Assembly: GCF_963668215.1 (NCBI RefSeq)
Contig: NZ_OY764190.1
Span: 2,604,001-2,668,000, forward strand
From: an uncultured Desulfosarcina sp.
Lineage (GTDB): Bacteria; Desulfobacterota; Desulfobacteria; Desulfobacterales; Desulfosarcinaceae
Direction: 5' to 3'
Length of the DNA: 64,000 nucleotides
Program-made: the position numbers and the translations under genes
The notes under the pieces: generated by a model
What the model was told of the DNA's origin: nothing
Database searches by the model: none
Seen by the model: the letters and a program-made list of their open reading frames with translations, nothing else
Shown here: positions 8,380-16,806 of the stretch, piece by piece
How positions within the stretch are numbered: the stretch's first letter is position 1
How the letters are laid out: every line of letters begins with the position of its first letter

Positions 8380-9050
8380 TGGACCCGAAAGGCGCCAAGG
8401 CCCTGATAGACAATGTAACGCATCTGCGGGAAGCCGAGGTGCTGGAACAGGTGCGCTACCTTCTCCGGCAAAAAGAAGACCCGATGGTTATTCTCGAAAC
8501 CTGCGCCAAGGGCATGGTGGAGGTCGGCAAGCGCTATGAAAGGGGAGACTACTTCATTTCCAGCCTGATTGTGGGCGGCGAGATCTTCCGCCAGGTATCC
8601 GAAATCGTCCAACCGGAGGTGAAGGAAGGCCTGGTGGCCAGCGAAACCGGTACCATCCTTCTGGGGACCGTGCAGGGAGATATTCACGACCTTGGCAAAA
8701 ACCTGTTCGGGCTGCTGGCAAAATGCCATGGCTTTACGGTTTACGACCTTGGCGTGGACGTATCCGCCGAAACGTTCTGCCAAAAGGCGGTGGAACTGAA
8801 GCCCAACATCATCGGGCTGTCATGCCTTTTACGGACGGCTTACGATTCCATGAAGGCTATCGTCGAGCAGATCAAGGTGTATCCCGGCATCAGCCACCGA
8901 TCCGTCATCATCCGGGCGTCTTTGTACGAGATCCCGGACTTTAACGAACAAATCGGGGCGGACTACTGGTCCACTTCGGCCATGTCCGGTGTTTACCTTT
9001 GCAAGGAAATCATGGCCGGGCAGAACAGTTTACAGATGCGCTTTCAATAA
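8379..9050 (+). CDS. Corrinoid protein of methyltransferase family, with atypical C-terminus
   Basis: A 223-residue MtaC/MtbC-type protein with an N-terminal helical cap (about 10-85) and a Rossmann-like B12-binding domain. The cobalt-ligating motif D101-I-H103-D-L-G106 is intact, and S148-C-L matches the S-x-L motif. The third corrinoid-binding motif, GG in the paralogue encoded at 13016-13651 (VIIGGA), reads VIIRAS here (residues 179-180). It is translationally coupled to the GntR regulator (ATGA overlap) and its last 41 bases overlap the end of a convergent methyltransferase gene. It may be a methyl carrier for that methyltransferase or, because of its pairing and altered motif, a corrinoid-based sensor; the second idea is speculation. 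Confidence 0.88.
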   Translation: MDPKGAKALIDNVTHLREAEVLEQVRYLLRQKEDPMVILETCAKGMVEVGKRYERGDYFISSLIVGGEIFRQVSEIVQPEVKEGLVASETGTILLGTVQGDIHDLGKNLFGLLAKCHGFTVYDLGVDVSAETFCQKAVELKPNIIGLSCLLRTAYDSMKAIVEQIKVYPGISHRSVIIRASLYEIPDFNEQIGADYWSTSAMSGVYLCKEIMAGQNSLQMRFQ

Positions 9051-10362
9051 AGGCTCTCATATTTTCCGGTTTGGCGCGATCCAAAACCACCCCCGGCGCC
9101 AAAAAAAAGCCCCCCTCGTTCCCCACACATTCAATCAAATTTTTGCAATAGTCCGCCATTTGCGCCGGCGAACCGATGGTGAAAAAAGAGGCAGGCACAT
9201 TCCCGCCGATACAGGCGATGCCGTTCAGCTTTCGCCTGGCCTGTTCCATATCGGTTTTTTCGAAAATCCACATGGTCTTGCCTTCGGGAAGTCCTGATCG
9301 GGCGATGGTGTCCAGTCGTTTATTGTATGCACCTTCAACAAGGATAAGGGGGATGAGGCCGTTGGCGGTCAGCTCCAGCAACTGGGCGTGCAGGGTGGGC
9401 CAGTAAACGCTTTCAAATTGCTTTTGGGATATGAAGTCATCCGCACCTTTGTGCAGGGGGATCAGCACGAAGGGATTCTGCGCACGCTGCGCCTGTTCCA
9501 CGGCCATTTTCACGGAAAAAGGGAGTAACGCCCGGCAAGCGGCTTCCAGTTTTTCCGGCTGGCGGTGCATGTCCATCATAATGCCCACCGTTCCCCGCAA
9601 GGTGTCCCCGATTAAGTCAAAAGGAGAAAAGGTGAATGCGCCGCCAAAGATCTTGGGCCGCCCCAGTTCACGGACGATTTTATCCGCCACGTCCTTGAAA
9701 TGCTTGAAATGGATGGTGGTGGCGTCAGCCGCGGTAAAAAAATTGTCCATCATCACTTTAAGTTTTGCCCGCATTCCCCCTTCTTTGGAAAAGGGAGCAA
9801 GAAGCGGCTCATGGCCGATGGCGTGGAGCCCGTAAAGGGGGCAGGGAATTTCTCCCTTGAAGCGGAGAGCACTGAAAATGCGTGGCAGGTATTTTAAAAG
9901 GATGAATCCCTCCGGGTCTGCGATGAGCCGGTCGTATTCGGAGTTATGCATGAATTCGTTTTCGGGGTACTGTGGGGGGACATTATTCGGCATGCCCTGG
10001 GGAAGCGGGCTTCCCGGCCACCGGAGAAGTCGGCAGTCAAGGATGTCCAGGGCCTTTCCACACATGGGCAGAATGTCCATGACGTGGTCGAACGCATACT
10101 TTTTATTGAACCCGTATACGGCGGCGGCGGCCTTTGGGGAATCGTAAAACATACCGGCCTGGTCGATATCAGGGCCGGTGACGATGCCGCCTTCTCCGAA
10201 CACGAGGACGGGGACCCGGTCCGGCTGTTTCAAGGCCAGTACATCCAGCCAGCGGCGGGTAAGCTTCATGTAATTCTCCGCCGCTATTTGCGTTTCGAAA
10301 GCGATGCCGGCACCCTGCGCCCACCGGGTAAGCATTTCATTGGTTTGTAGGGACGTGTCCAT
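9010..10362 (-). CDS. UroD-fold corrinoid methyltransferase (ether-cleaving MT I type), copy 2
   Basis: A 450-residue protein of the uroporphyrinogen-decarboxylase/MtaA superfamily, homologous throughout to the one encoded at 11651-12976 (shared IPLHKGADxF, YWPTLxxxxxxL, VEGxYNxRL). Where MtaA/MtbA proteins have an HxC zinc motif, this protein has VEGAYNKR, as in methyltransferase I of O-demethylases. Predicted job: transfer of a methyl group from a substrate, probably an aromatic methyl ether, to a corrinoid protein. The start ATG has only a weak ribosome binding site. The gene overlaps the coupled corrinoid gene tail-to-tail by 41 bases. Its own promoter was not recognised. Confidence 0.85.
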   Translation of the reverse strand: MDTSLQTNEMLTRWAQGAGIAFETQIAAENYMKLTRRWLDVLALKQPDRVPVLVFGEGGIVTGPDIDQAGMFYDSPKAAAAVYGFNKKYAFDHVMDILPMCGKALDILDCRLLRWPGSPLPQGMPNNVPPQYPENEFMHNSEYDRLIADPEGFILLKYLPRIFSALRFKGEIPCPLYGLHAIGHEPLLAPFSKEGGMRAKLKVMMDNFFTAADATTIHFKHFKDVADKIVRELGRPKIFGGAFTFSPFDLIGDTLRGTVGIMMDMHRQPEKLEAACRALLPFSVKMAVEQAQRAQNPFVLIPLHKGADDFISQKQFESVYWPTLHAQLLELTANGLIPLILVEGAYNKRLDTIARSGLPEGKTMWIFEKTDMEQARRKLNGIACIGGNVPASFFTIGSPAQMADYCKNLIECVGNEGGFFLAPGVVLDRAKPENMRAFIESASVNCSARP

Positions 10363-10428
10363 TTAAGAATGCCTTTTAGCGCGACATTTATCCACCTAAA
10401 TACAAGAAGACAGGCCTCAATACAAACA

Positions 10429-10467
10429 CAAACACCCCTGGATGCATTTTGCACCCAGGGGTGTTTG
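10429..10467 (-). terminator. Terminator of the outer-membrane protein gene
   Basis: The arms CAAACACCCCTGGATGCA and TGCACCCAGGGGTGTTTG form a near-perfect 18-base stem 30 bases after the gene end on the minus strand. It is symmetrical and separates this gene from the next methyltransferase gene. Confidence 0.75.
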
Positions 10468-10497
10468 ACTCGGGCATAAGTGGTTGCGAACAGGATT

Positions 10498-11397
10498 TTA
10501 GAAACAGTAGGCCAGTCTGGTCCCGAGATAATTTTGCTCGACGCCATTTTCCCTTTCGATCTCGGTGTTATACTGAAGCAGCATCTGGAGATTCTTGGTC
10601 AGCTGAAATCCAAAGCTGAATCGCAGGGCCTGGGCGTCGGGTTCGTCGTCCTGTTCGATACCCGCCACTGTCGTTTCTCCGCCGGTAAGGTAGTAGTAGC
10701 TGATCCCGAAAAGAAAGGAATCCGTGAAGCTGTAGCTGGCGTGGAGTTGAAGTTGATAGGAGGGGTCTTTCTCCTGTTTGAGGTTTGCCACGGTATAATC
10801 GTCGTTATCGGAATAAAAATTGACTTCCCCGGTAAGCTCAAAAACAAATGGACCGCTCATCAGGATGACGGGCGTGGCTTCAAGCCTGTAAGTGTAATAA
10901 TTAGTACCTATGTTGGCGGCCTTCTCCGAATCGTAATCACCGGTGGGCAAGGTTACAATCAAACCGTAGGACTGCCCGAGTTTGAATTTCCCATTATCGA
11001 GAAAAAACGGCGTATTGATATGAGTTGCAATGGTGGTGTCACCAAGCCCGCTCGAATTTGCGCCGGAGTTGTCGGGAAAAAGGACGTCCGAATCGAAATT
11101 CATTGAGGCTACTGGCTGGAGAACATCGGCACTCCAGATCCAGTTCCCACCAACGTCCCAGAAGTGGGCTAACCTGAAAATTCCGACCTGCAGGTCAAAA
11201 TCGGCGTTGTCGTCAAGGGTTTCCCCGTCCTCATAGACATCGCTGCCCGTGTAGTCTCGATAGTAGAAAAGGAACAGGCTTGTTCCACCAGGCGCAGGTA
11301 CGGCGTCCCTGGGGTCGTTTTCCGCCATTGCCGAAACGGGAAGCATGAATGCAGCCACCAATACTGCAACGATCAAAAAGGTACTTCTTCTCTTCAT
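10498..11397 (-). CDS. Outer-membrane channel, phenol-degradation MetA (PF13557)-like
   Basis: A 299-residue protein with a clear Sec signal peptide (about 1-25, cleavage near SAMA-EN) followed by alternating amphipathic beta strands and the C-terminal aromatic ending LAYCF typical of beta barrels. Segments such as LGDTTIATHINTPFF and KLGQSYGLIVTLPTGDYDSEKAANIGTNYY match the transporter family first noted beside phenol-degradation operons. GGAGG precedes the ATG. It sits inside the O-demethylase island, so it may admit methoxylated aromatics. The family call is from memory of motifs. Confidence 0.75.
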   Translation of the reverse strand: MKRRSTFLIVAVLVAAFMLPVSAMAENDPRDAVPAPGGTSLFLFYYRDYTGSDVYEDGETLDDNADFDLQVGIFRLAHFWDVGGNWIWSADVLQPVASMNFDSDVLFPDNSGANSSGLGDTTIATHINTPFFLDNGKFKLGQSYGLIVTLPTGDYDSEKAANIGTNYYTYRLEATPVILMSGPFVFELTGEVNFYSDNDDYTVANLKQEKDPSYQLQLHASYSFTDSFLFGISYYYLTGGETTVAGIEQDDEPDAQALRFSFGFQLTKNLQMLLQYNTEIERENGVEQNYLGTRLAYCF

Positions 11398-11490
11398 TTT
11401 TCCTCCTTTTGGTCCCTTCAGGCCCTTGTCCTATTCAACAGGCAAGGGCGTACCCGATACACCGTTATAACGTCTTTAATTCAGCGATTG

Positions 11491-11644
11491 ATGCACTCGC
11501 AAAAAATACCGAACTCGTCATGCCGGGCTTGATAAGCCTGCCCCGGACTTGATCCGGGGGCATCCAGAAATCATTGAAATGCCTGGATTCCGGCCTACGC
11601 CGGAATGACGAAAAAATGAAAAGTACAACTTTTTACGAAACCAT
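11491..11644 (+). repeat. Dispersed repeat copy A (MITE-like)
   Basis: About 154 bases. The left part (CTCGCAAAAAATACC then CTCGTCATGCCGG) and right end (ACTTTTTACGAAACCAT) match copy B at 52668-52798. It has internal inverted arms (GTCATGCCGG... against CCGGAATGAC) and an extra block CCCCGGACTTGATCCGGGG that copy B lacks and copy C shares. It lies between the outer-membrane gene and the methyltransferase I gene and has no coding capacity. Confidence 0.75.
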
Positions 11645-11650
11645 CCGCGA

Positions 11651-12976
11651 TTAGTACCGACCGTACTTCTTGGCAGCGTCAACGAATGCCTTTATCGTAT
11701 CGTCCTTGCCTTCATCCAGCGCGCATCCGATGCTGAGAATGTAGCCCTTATCTTTCCCGGCCACTTCGATCAGCTTCTTTGTTTCCTCCGCTACTTGCTC
11801 AGGGGTCGCCGTCAGAATCATGGAAACCGGGAAGCCGCCGGCAATGCAGACCTTGCCGCCCAAAAGTTCAGCTGCCCTGGCCATGTCGGTGCGGTCAAAA
11901 AGATACATGCAGCGGATGTCCGATGTGTCGGCAAGGTATTCGAGGCGCTGGTTGTAACCGCCCTCCACAAAGCATCCTGGGATGCAGCCGGCTTCGGCCA
12001 GGCCGTACATGACTTTCTTGAGGGTGGGCCAGTAGAACTTCTCGAACTGCTCGTTGGACATGAAGCCGTCGGCCCCCTTGTGAAGTGGGATGAACACGAT
12101 GGGATTGTTGTTGGCCATGGCCCCGGCGACTCCGGCTGCAATCATTGGTTCGACCAGCCTTTCCACCGCTTCCAAAACCTTTTCCGGCCTGCGGAAAATG
12201 TCCATCATCAGTTGGGTGGTTCCACGGAAAGAGTCACTGATCACGTCAAAGGGGGCCTTGGTGGCGCCGCCGGCGTAGAAGGGAAAGCCCGCTGCCATGA
12301 TTTGGCCCAGGTACGCCCCCATGGTGTTGATCCAGTCAAAGCATTGCTTGCCGGCCTTCATCAATGCGGCCAGCGCTTCCTGCATGGGGGGGGTGCCGAT
12401 GCCGATGAGCCAGGGACCCAGCATAGGAAGCTCCATGGCCCCATAGATCGGAGGCATGCTGGCAAAGGGCGCCAAAGCACCGTGGGTTCTGGGCATCCAG
12501 TAGCGAAGGTAAAAATCCGTAGGGTCGTTTATCAGCAGATCGTATTCGTCATGCGTCATGTATTCTTTTTCGTTGAACTGGTAGGAGAGGTTGTCGGGAA
12601 CACCTTGCCCCGGCCATTTGTAAAGCGTGTATTTCAGTGTTTCCAGGGCCGGGCCATACATGAGCATGGGAGCGGCGCCGGCGGCGTCCGGCTGAAAGGT
12701 GTTGCAAAAGTCCAGGTAGGCCTGGCCCGCGGCTTCCGGATTGTACATCGCCTCCTTGCCGGAGATGCCCTTCATCATGGTGGGCGCAAAGGTGGTCATC
12801 GGCATGACGGGCACGCGTTCGATGGCATCGTCAATCCTGAAGGCCGCAGCCAAAAGACCCGTACGCTCCTGATAGGCGCTTTTGGCCTCCTCGCTGGCAA
12901 ATTCGATTCCCTCGCCGGATATCCACTTATCCAGAAAGGCGTCCTGTTTTTTCCTGACTTCGTTCATATCTGACAT
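11651..12976 (-). CDS. O-demethylase-type methyltransferase I (UroD fold)
   Basis: A 441-residue UroD/MtaA-superfamily protein. Landmarks are IPLHKGADGFMS, FYWPTLKKVMYGLAEAG and CFVEGGYNQRLEYL, the last replacing the HxC zinc site of MtaA/MtbA. It is last of a tight three-gene set with a corrinoid protein and a methyl-THF methyltransferase on the minus strand. That set plus the RACE activator is the four-component O-demethylase organisation known from acetogens. The role is to demethylate a methoxylated (probably aromatic) compound onto Co(I) of the corrinoid protein. The substrate cannot be read from sequence; a quaternary amine is the alternative. Confidence 0.85.
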   Translation of the reverse strand: MSDMNEVRKKQDAFLDKWISGEGIEFASEEAKSAYQERTGLLAAAFRIDDAIERVPVMPMTTFAPTMMKGISGKEAMYNPEAAGQAYLDFCNTFQPDAAGAAPMLMYGPALETLKYTLYKWPGQGVPDNLSYQFNEKEYMTHDEYDLLINDPTDFYLRYWMPRTHGALAPFASMPPIYGAMELPMLGPWLIGIGTPPMQEALAALMKAGKQCFDWINTMGAYLGQIMAAGFPFYAGGATKAPFDVISDSFRGTTQLMMDIFRRPEKVLEAVERLVEPMIAAGVAGAMANNNPIVFIPLHKGADGFMSNEQFEKFYWPTLKKVMYGLAEAGCIPGCFVEGGYNQRLEYLADTSDIRCMYLFDRTDMARAAELLGGKVCIAGGFPVSMILTATPEQVAEETKKLIEVAGKDKGYILSIGCALDEGKDDTIKAFVDAAKKYGRY

Positions 12977-13015
12977 AACATTCCTCCAATGATGCTTTTG
13001 CGGTTATCGGTAGAA

Positions 13016-13651
13016 CTACGCAGCCACCCAGGACTTGCTCTGGTTGACACCGGCGACGGCATCCGTAACCCAGGCATCCGCCCCGACGTAGTCGCATACA
13101 TGCTGATCCATCTGGGCGCCTCCGATGATGACCTTGTAATCGTTCCTGACACCTTCGTCTTTCAGCTTGTCCACAAGGGCTTTCATCGGGTCGAAGGCCA
13201 GGGTCAAGAGTCCGCTGAGGCCGATTACATTGGGTTTGAACTCCTTGGCTGCATCGACGATCTTCTGAAGGGGTACGTCAACGCCCAGGTCCATGACCTC
13301 GAAGCCGTTCAAGTCCAGCATCATGCCCATGATGTTCTTGCCGATATCGTGAATGTCTCCTTGGATGGTGGCGATGAGGAACTTGCCGATTTTCCCGGCA
13401 CCTTCGCCTTCGGCGCCGTCCTTGAGATGGGGTTTGATCAGTGCTGCACCCGCCTTCATCATCTCGCCGGCCATGATCAGCTCCGGCACGAAATAAAGGT
13501 TTTGTTCGAAACGTTTGCCGATTTCTTCCATGGCAGCCTGGTAGGCCCTGAAAATTTCAACTGGACTTTCTCCTGCGTCCAGGTACTTTTGGGTTAGTTC
13601 GAGGGCTTTATCCTCGTTCATGTCCGCCATGGCATCTGTCAAATCTTTCAT
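13016..13651 (-). CDS. Corrinoid protein of O-demethylase system
   Basis: A 211-residue methyl carrier with all three corrinoid motifs: D99-I-H101-D-I-G104, S146-G-L and G177-G178. The helical N-terminal cap occupies about residues 1-85. It lies between the genes for methyltransferase II (12 bases upstream) and methyltransferase I (39 bases downstream) in one operon, and would shuttle methyl groups between the two. Confidence 0.93.
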   Translation of the reverse strand: MKDLTDAMADMNEDKALELTQKYLDAGESPVEIFRAYQAAMEEIGKRFEQNLYFVPELIMAGEMMKAGAALIKPHLKDGAEGEGAGKIGKFLIATIQGDIHDIGKNIMGMMLDLNGFEVMDLGVDVPLQKIVDAAKEFKPNVIGLSGLLTLAFDPMKALVDKLKDEGVRNDYKVIIGGAQMDQHVCDYVGADAWVTDAVAGVNQSKSWVAA

Positions 13652-13663
13652 GATTCCCTCCTG

Positions 13664-14473
13664 TTATTCAGGTTTTTTAGGTCCTATCTTTCCGGCCCGG
13701 AAGGCGCGGTTGAAATTCATGCAGAACTTGTCGCGGCCCATCAGCATTTCCGCGGTCATGATGGCTTCGTTTAACTCTCTGTCATTGGGGTTGATGATGG
13801 CCGAATCCATGCCTGCCTGGATCGCCATTGCGATGAAGAAGCGGTTGATCAGGGGCCGCAGCGGCATCCCGAAGGAAATGTTGCTGGCCCCGCCCGTGAT
13901 GTGAACCTCCGGGAATTCGTCGATGATGGCTTTGATGGTGCCGAAGGTTGTTTTGGCGTTTTCGGTTCCCGTGCTGATGGCGGTTACCAGGGGGTCGATG
14001 TAGAGCTGTTTTTGCTCAAGACCGCCGTCCAGGGCGCGTTTGACAAGGTCCCGGACGATTTTCAGGCGGCCTTCCACTTTTTCGGGAATGCCGTGATCGT
14101 CCAGAGCCAGCAGGATCAGTTCGGTCTTGTGTTCCAGTGCCAGGGGCAGGACGCCGTCAATCCGGCTTTGTTCGCCGCTGACGGAGTTGATCATGGGTTT
14201 TTTGGCAGCCACATTCAAACCCGCTTTCAATGCCTGGGGATTGGCGCTGTCCAGTGCCAGGGGCAGGTCGCACACTTCCTGGATAGTGTTCACCAACCAA
14301 ATCATGTCATCCGGCTCCCGTTCGGGGGCGGTGCCGGCGTTTACATCAATGTAGGTGCTGCCTGCATCGGCCTGGGCCCTGGCCAGATTGCGGATAAAAT
14401 CCGCATCTTTCTCCCGGATGGCCTTGGCCACGGCCTTTCTCGTGCCGTTGATTTTTTCTGCTATGACAATCAT
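13664..14473 (-). CDS. Methyltetrahydrofolate:corrinoid methyltransferase (MT II, pterin-binding)
   Basis: A 269-residue TIM barrel of the dihydropteroate synthase/AcsE/MtrH-like class. Typical segments are IAEKINGTRKAV at the start, GSTYIDVNAG, LPLALDSANPQAL, KPMINSVSGE and HITGGASNISFG. It moves the methyl group from the corrinoid protein to tetrahydrofolate, feeding the Wood-Ljungdahl methyl branch. AGGAG precedes the ATG. It is first in the operon, with a good promoter candidate about 60 bases upstream. Confidence 0.92.
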   Translation of the reverse strand: MIVIAEKINGTRKAVAKAIREKDADFIRNLARAQADAGSTYIDVNAGTAPEREPDDMIWLVNTIQEVCDLPLALDSANPQALKAGLNVAAKKPMINSVSGEQSRIDGVLPLALEHKTELILLALDDHGIPEKVEGRLKIVRDLVKRALDGGLEQKQLYIDPLVTAISTGTENAKTTFGTIKAIIDEFPEVHITGGASNISFGMPLRPLINRFFIAMAIQAGMDSAIINPNDRELNEAIMTAEMLMGRDKFCMNFNRAFRAGKIGPKKPE

Positions 14474-14522
14474 TGCCTTTCTCCTGTGTGTTAAGGGCGA
14501 AATATTTTTTTGTCATATCCGT

Positions 14523-14535
14523 GCGTCTCAGACGC
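14523..14535. promoter_or_regulatory. Perfect palindrome near the MT II promoter, candidate operator
   Basis: GCGTCTCAGACGC lies directly downstream of the -10 element. ATTGCGT, the sequence running into this palindrome on the minus strand, occurs again just upstream of the -35. Position suggests a repressor or activator site; the binding protein is unknown. Confidence 0.45.
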
Positions 14536-14562
14536 AATATACTTCCCTATGGAGGTTGTCAA
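14536..14562 (-). promoter_or_regulatory. Predicted sigma70 promoter of the MT II-corrinoid-MT I operon
   Basis: On the minus strand TTGACA (14562-14557) and TATATT (14541-14536) are 15 bases apart, slightly short. The elements are otherwise near consensus, and the start codon is about 60 bases further on. Confidence 0.55.
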
Positions 14563-15007
14563 TACGCAATTTACATTTTTGTTGGCAAAATTTCATCATA
14601 GTCTAACAAGCTCCTTCTTTAAAAGCAGTCGGCTCCATGTTCTTGTTAAGCCAACTATATGCCATTATTATAAAATTTTGGAAGAAAGGGATTTTTTATT
14701 AAAAACGGAAAAAACGACTGGGGATTTTTGGGAAGCCTCCAACCTACATACTACCCTATATAAATAGCGTAATTAGGGGGTTGGGTCGAGGCCGCCGAAG
14801 AAATTTTAAAAACAGTTCAGAAGTAATTTTTTGGTAGAAGGGGGGGAGGGCGCACATTTGAAAAACGAGACGATGGCAACGACAATTTTTCATTCCGTCG
14901 TCATGATGTTTGCCAGGATGGAAATCATTTTTCCATTGGCTCATGGAGCCATGCGATCCGGTGCAGCGTCCATCTCGGTGCACCACTGGTTTTATGAACA
15001 GGTGTAC

Positions 15008-16681
15008 TTAGTCGGACGGAAATTGCAGGCTTTCAAGAAAACAGTTCATGAAATGGGGCTGGCTGGCCAATTGCACATGTTCCATCTCGTTCAAGGCCTT
15101 TTCTATGAATGCCCGATTGTTTTTATCCCTTAAAAGGGCGATGCTGCCATCAATGGAGGCGTTGCCGCAAAAAATGAGCTTGGTCGCCGTGTTGGGGGGA
15201 ATCAGGCCTATTTTTTCCATATTGACCGGCTTGAGGTAGTTGCCGAATCCGCCTGCGATATAAATCCTGTCCAGGTTGTCGGCTGTGATGCCGCCGGCTT
15301 CCATGATCAGATCGATGCCGGTTCTTACGGCACCCTTGGCAAGCTGGATCTGCCGGATATCTTTCTGGGTAAGATACACGCCTTTTGCGTACTTGAATTT
15401 CGTCTGTTCGTTATCCGCTTTTATGTAAGTATCTTCGGGGCCTGTTTTCAATAGTCTGCCGCTCGGGTCCAGGTGGCCGGATTCCAGAAGTGCGGCCAGA
15501 AAATCGATAATGCCGCTGCCGCAGATGCCTTTGGCAGGGCCGCCGCCGATGATGTGAAATTTGAACTCTCCATCCCGATAGCTCACCCTTTCCACGGCCC
15601 CGTCCGTGGCCCGCATGCCCGTGGAGAGCCCCATGCCCTCGAAGGCCGGACCGGCGGCGGTGGAGGTGGTGAACCGTTTCCCATTCACATTCAGGCAAAG
15701 CTCGCCGTTGGTGCCCATGTCCAGATACAAAATAGACTTGTCGCCATCAAAGAAGTCCGGCCACAAAAGCAGCCCGGCGGTGATATCCGTTCCCACGAAG
15801 GCGTGCATGATCGGAGGAAGATACGCCCTGGCCGCCTTGTTCACGTCAAGGCTCCATTTGGCGGCGCTGTAGGTTGTGCCCCCCTTTAGGTCAAAGGAAA
15901 AAGGGGTTCTGCCGATGGAGGTGGAATCCATTTTGGCGGCCAGTTGAAGCATGGTGGTGTTGGCGCCGATGGCCACGTCGACGATTTCCTGGGGATTTAG
16001 GCCGGCTTGCGCACAGGCATCCTTTACCATGTCGTTGAGTTTGTCCTGCACCAGGGAGCCCATCTCGTCCAATGTTTCAGGCGTCTTGGCGTAATTGATG
16101 CGGGTGAGCACGTCATGGCCGTGGGCGACTTGGGGGTTCAGGCTGGAGGCGGAAGCCAGTACCGCTCCCGTTTGCAACGACACCAGGGAGATCACCATGG
16201 TTGTGGTGCCGATATCGATGGCAAGGCCGGTGGGCTTGAAATCCGGCTGCCAGTCTTCCAGGGTCGCCGGCTCGGCCCGTTTGTCATACCAAAGCTGGAA
16301 ACCTTCGGGCCCTTGGGTGATTGATACGGCCGGGTCGGCTTTCTTCGTTCCGGACTTGGCGTTTTGCCCCAGAATCCGGCCCTGGTTCATGACTTTGTTG
16401 TCGTAGGCGAAGTTGTCTTCAAGGCGGATGGTCACATCGCCTTCGGGAACGGCCTGGCATGCCAGGCGCAGACCGTTTTTCACATCTTCCGGGTCCAGAT
16501 TTTCATGGGGTGTGGAAGGAATGCTGCCGGACACAACCCACAACCGGCAAGCTCCGCAAATATTTTTGCCGCCACAAGGCGCTTCAATTTTTATACCCGC
16601 TTTTGCCAGGGATGCCATAAGGGGCTGTTTGTCTTCAGCCTCGATCGTTATTCCTAAAGGTTCCACTGAAATCTTGATCAT
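15008..16681 (-). CDS. RACE-type reductive activator of corrinoid proteins (ferredoxin-ASKHA)
   Basis: A 557-residue protein. An N-terminal plant-type [2Fe-2S] domain has C36, C42, C45 and C75 (PCGGKNICGAC, LRLAC). The large DUF4445/ASKHA part has GLAIDIGTTTM for nucleotide binding and ILYLDMGTNGEL. Family knowledge: such proteins reduce inactive Co(II) to Co(I) with ATP hydrolysis and complete the O-demethylase system. It is separated from the methyltransferase operon by 534 bases and is divergent from a UroD-fold gene. The start ATG is preceded by a modest AGGACG site. Confidence 0.93.
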   Translation of the reverse strand: MIKISVEPLGITIEAEDKQPLMASLAKAGIKIEAPCGGKNICGACRLWVVSGSIPSTPHENLDPEDVKNGLRLACQAVPEGDVTIRLEDNFAYDNKVMNQGRILGQNAKSGTKKADPAVSITQGPEGFQLWYDKRAEPATLEDWQPDFKPTGLAIDIGTTTMVISLVSLQTGAVLASASSLNPQVAHGHDVLTRINYAKTPETLDEMGSLVQDKLNDMVKDACAQAGLNPQEIVDVAIGANTTMLQLAAKMDSTSIGRTPFSFDLKGGTTYSAAKWSLDVNKAARAYLPPIMHAFVGTDITAGLLLWPDFFDGDKSILYLDMGTNGELCLNVNGKRFTTSTAAGPAFEGMGLSTGMRATDGAVERVSYRDGEFKFHIIGGGPAKGICGSGIIDFLAALLESGHLDPSGRLLKTGPEDTYIKADNEQTKFKYAKGVYLTQKDIRQIQLAKGAVRTGIDLIMEAGGITADNLDRIYIAGGFGNYLKPVNMEKIGLIPPNTATKLIFCGNASIDGSIALLRDKNNRAFIEKALNEMEHVQLASQPHFMNCFLESLQFPSD

Positions 16682-16729
16682 TTGTGCTCTGCGTCCTGCG
16701 CAACTCTTTTCTTATCTGTTTTTCATATG

Positions 16730-16751
16730 TTACAATTCGAATCGTTTGTAA
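16730..16751. promoter_or_regulatory. Inverted repeat in the divergent RACE/UroD-fold promoter region
   Basis: TTACAA and TTGTAA arms flank ATTCGAAT in a 22-base imperfect dyad, midway between two divergent genes. It may be a shared operator. Confidence 0.4.
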
Positions 16752-16806
16752 TGAGCCGTGAAAGGATAGCCTTTTCCCATTTGCTGTCAACAATTTTTGA
16801 TCGGCC

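Larger units (their letters stand above)
14474..15007. other. Long intergenic region between MT II and RACE genes
   Basis: These 534 bases are AT-rich from about 14500 to 14760 and carry the predicted MT II promoter and palindrome at the left end. Only short, non-family open frames occur. No terminator with a T run was found for the RACE gene. Confidence 0.5.

Noticed and set aside
14831..15133. Possible 100-codon gene after the RACE gene
   Set aside because: It overlaps the RACE 3' end on the other strand, has no good ribosome binding site context and no family character.
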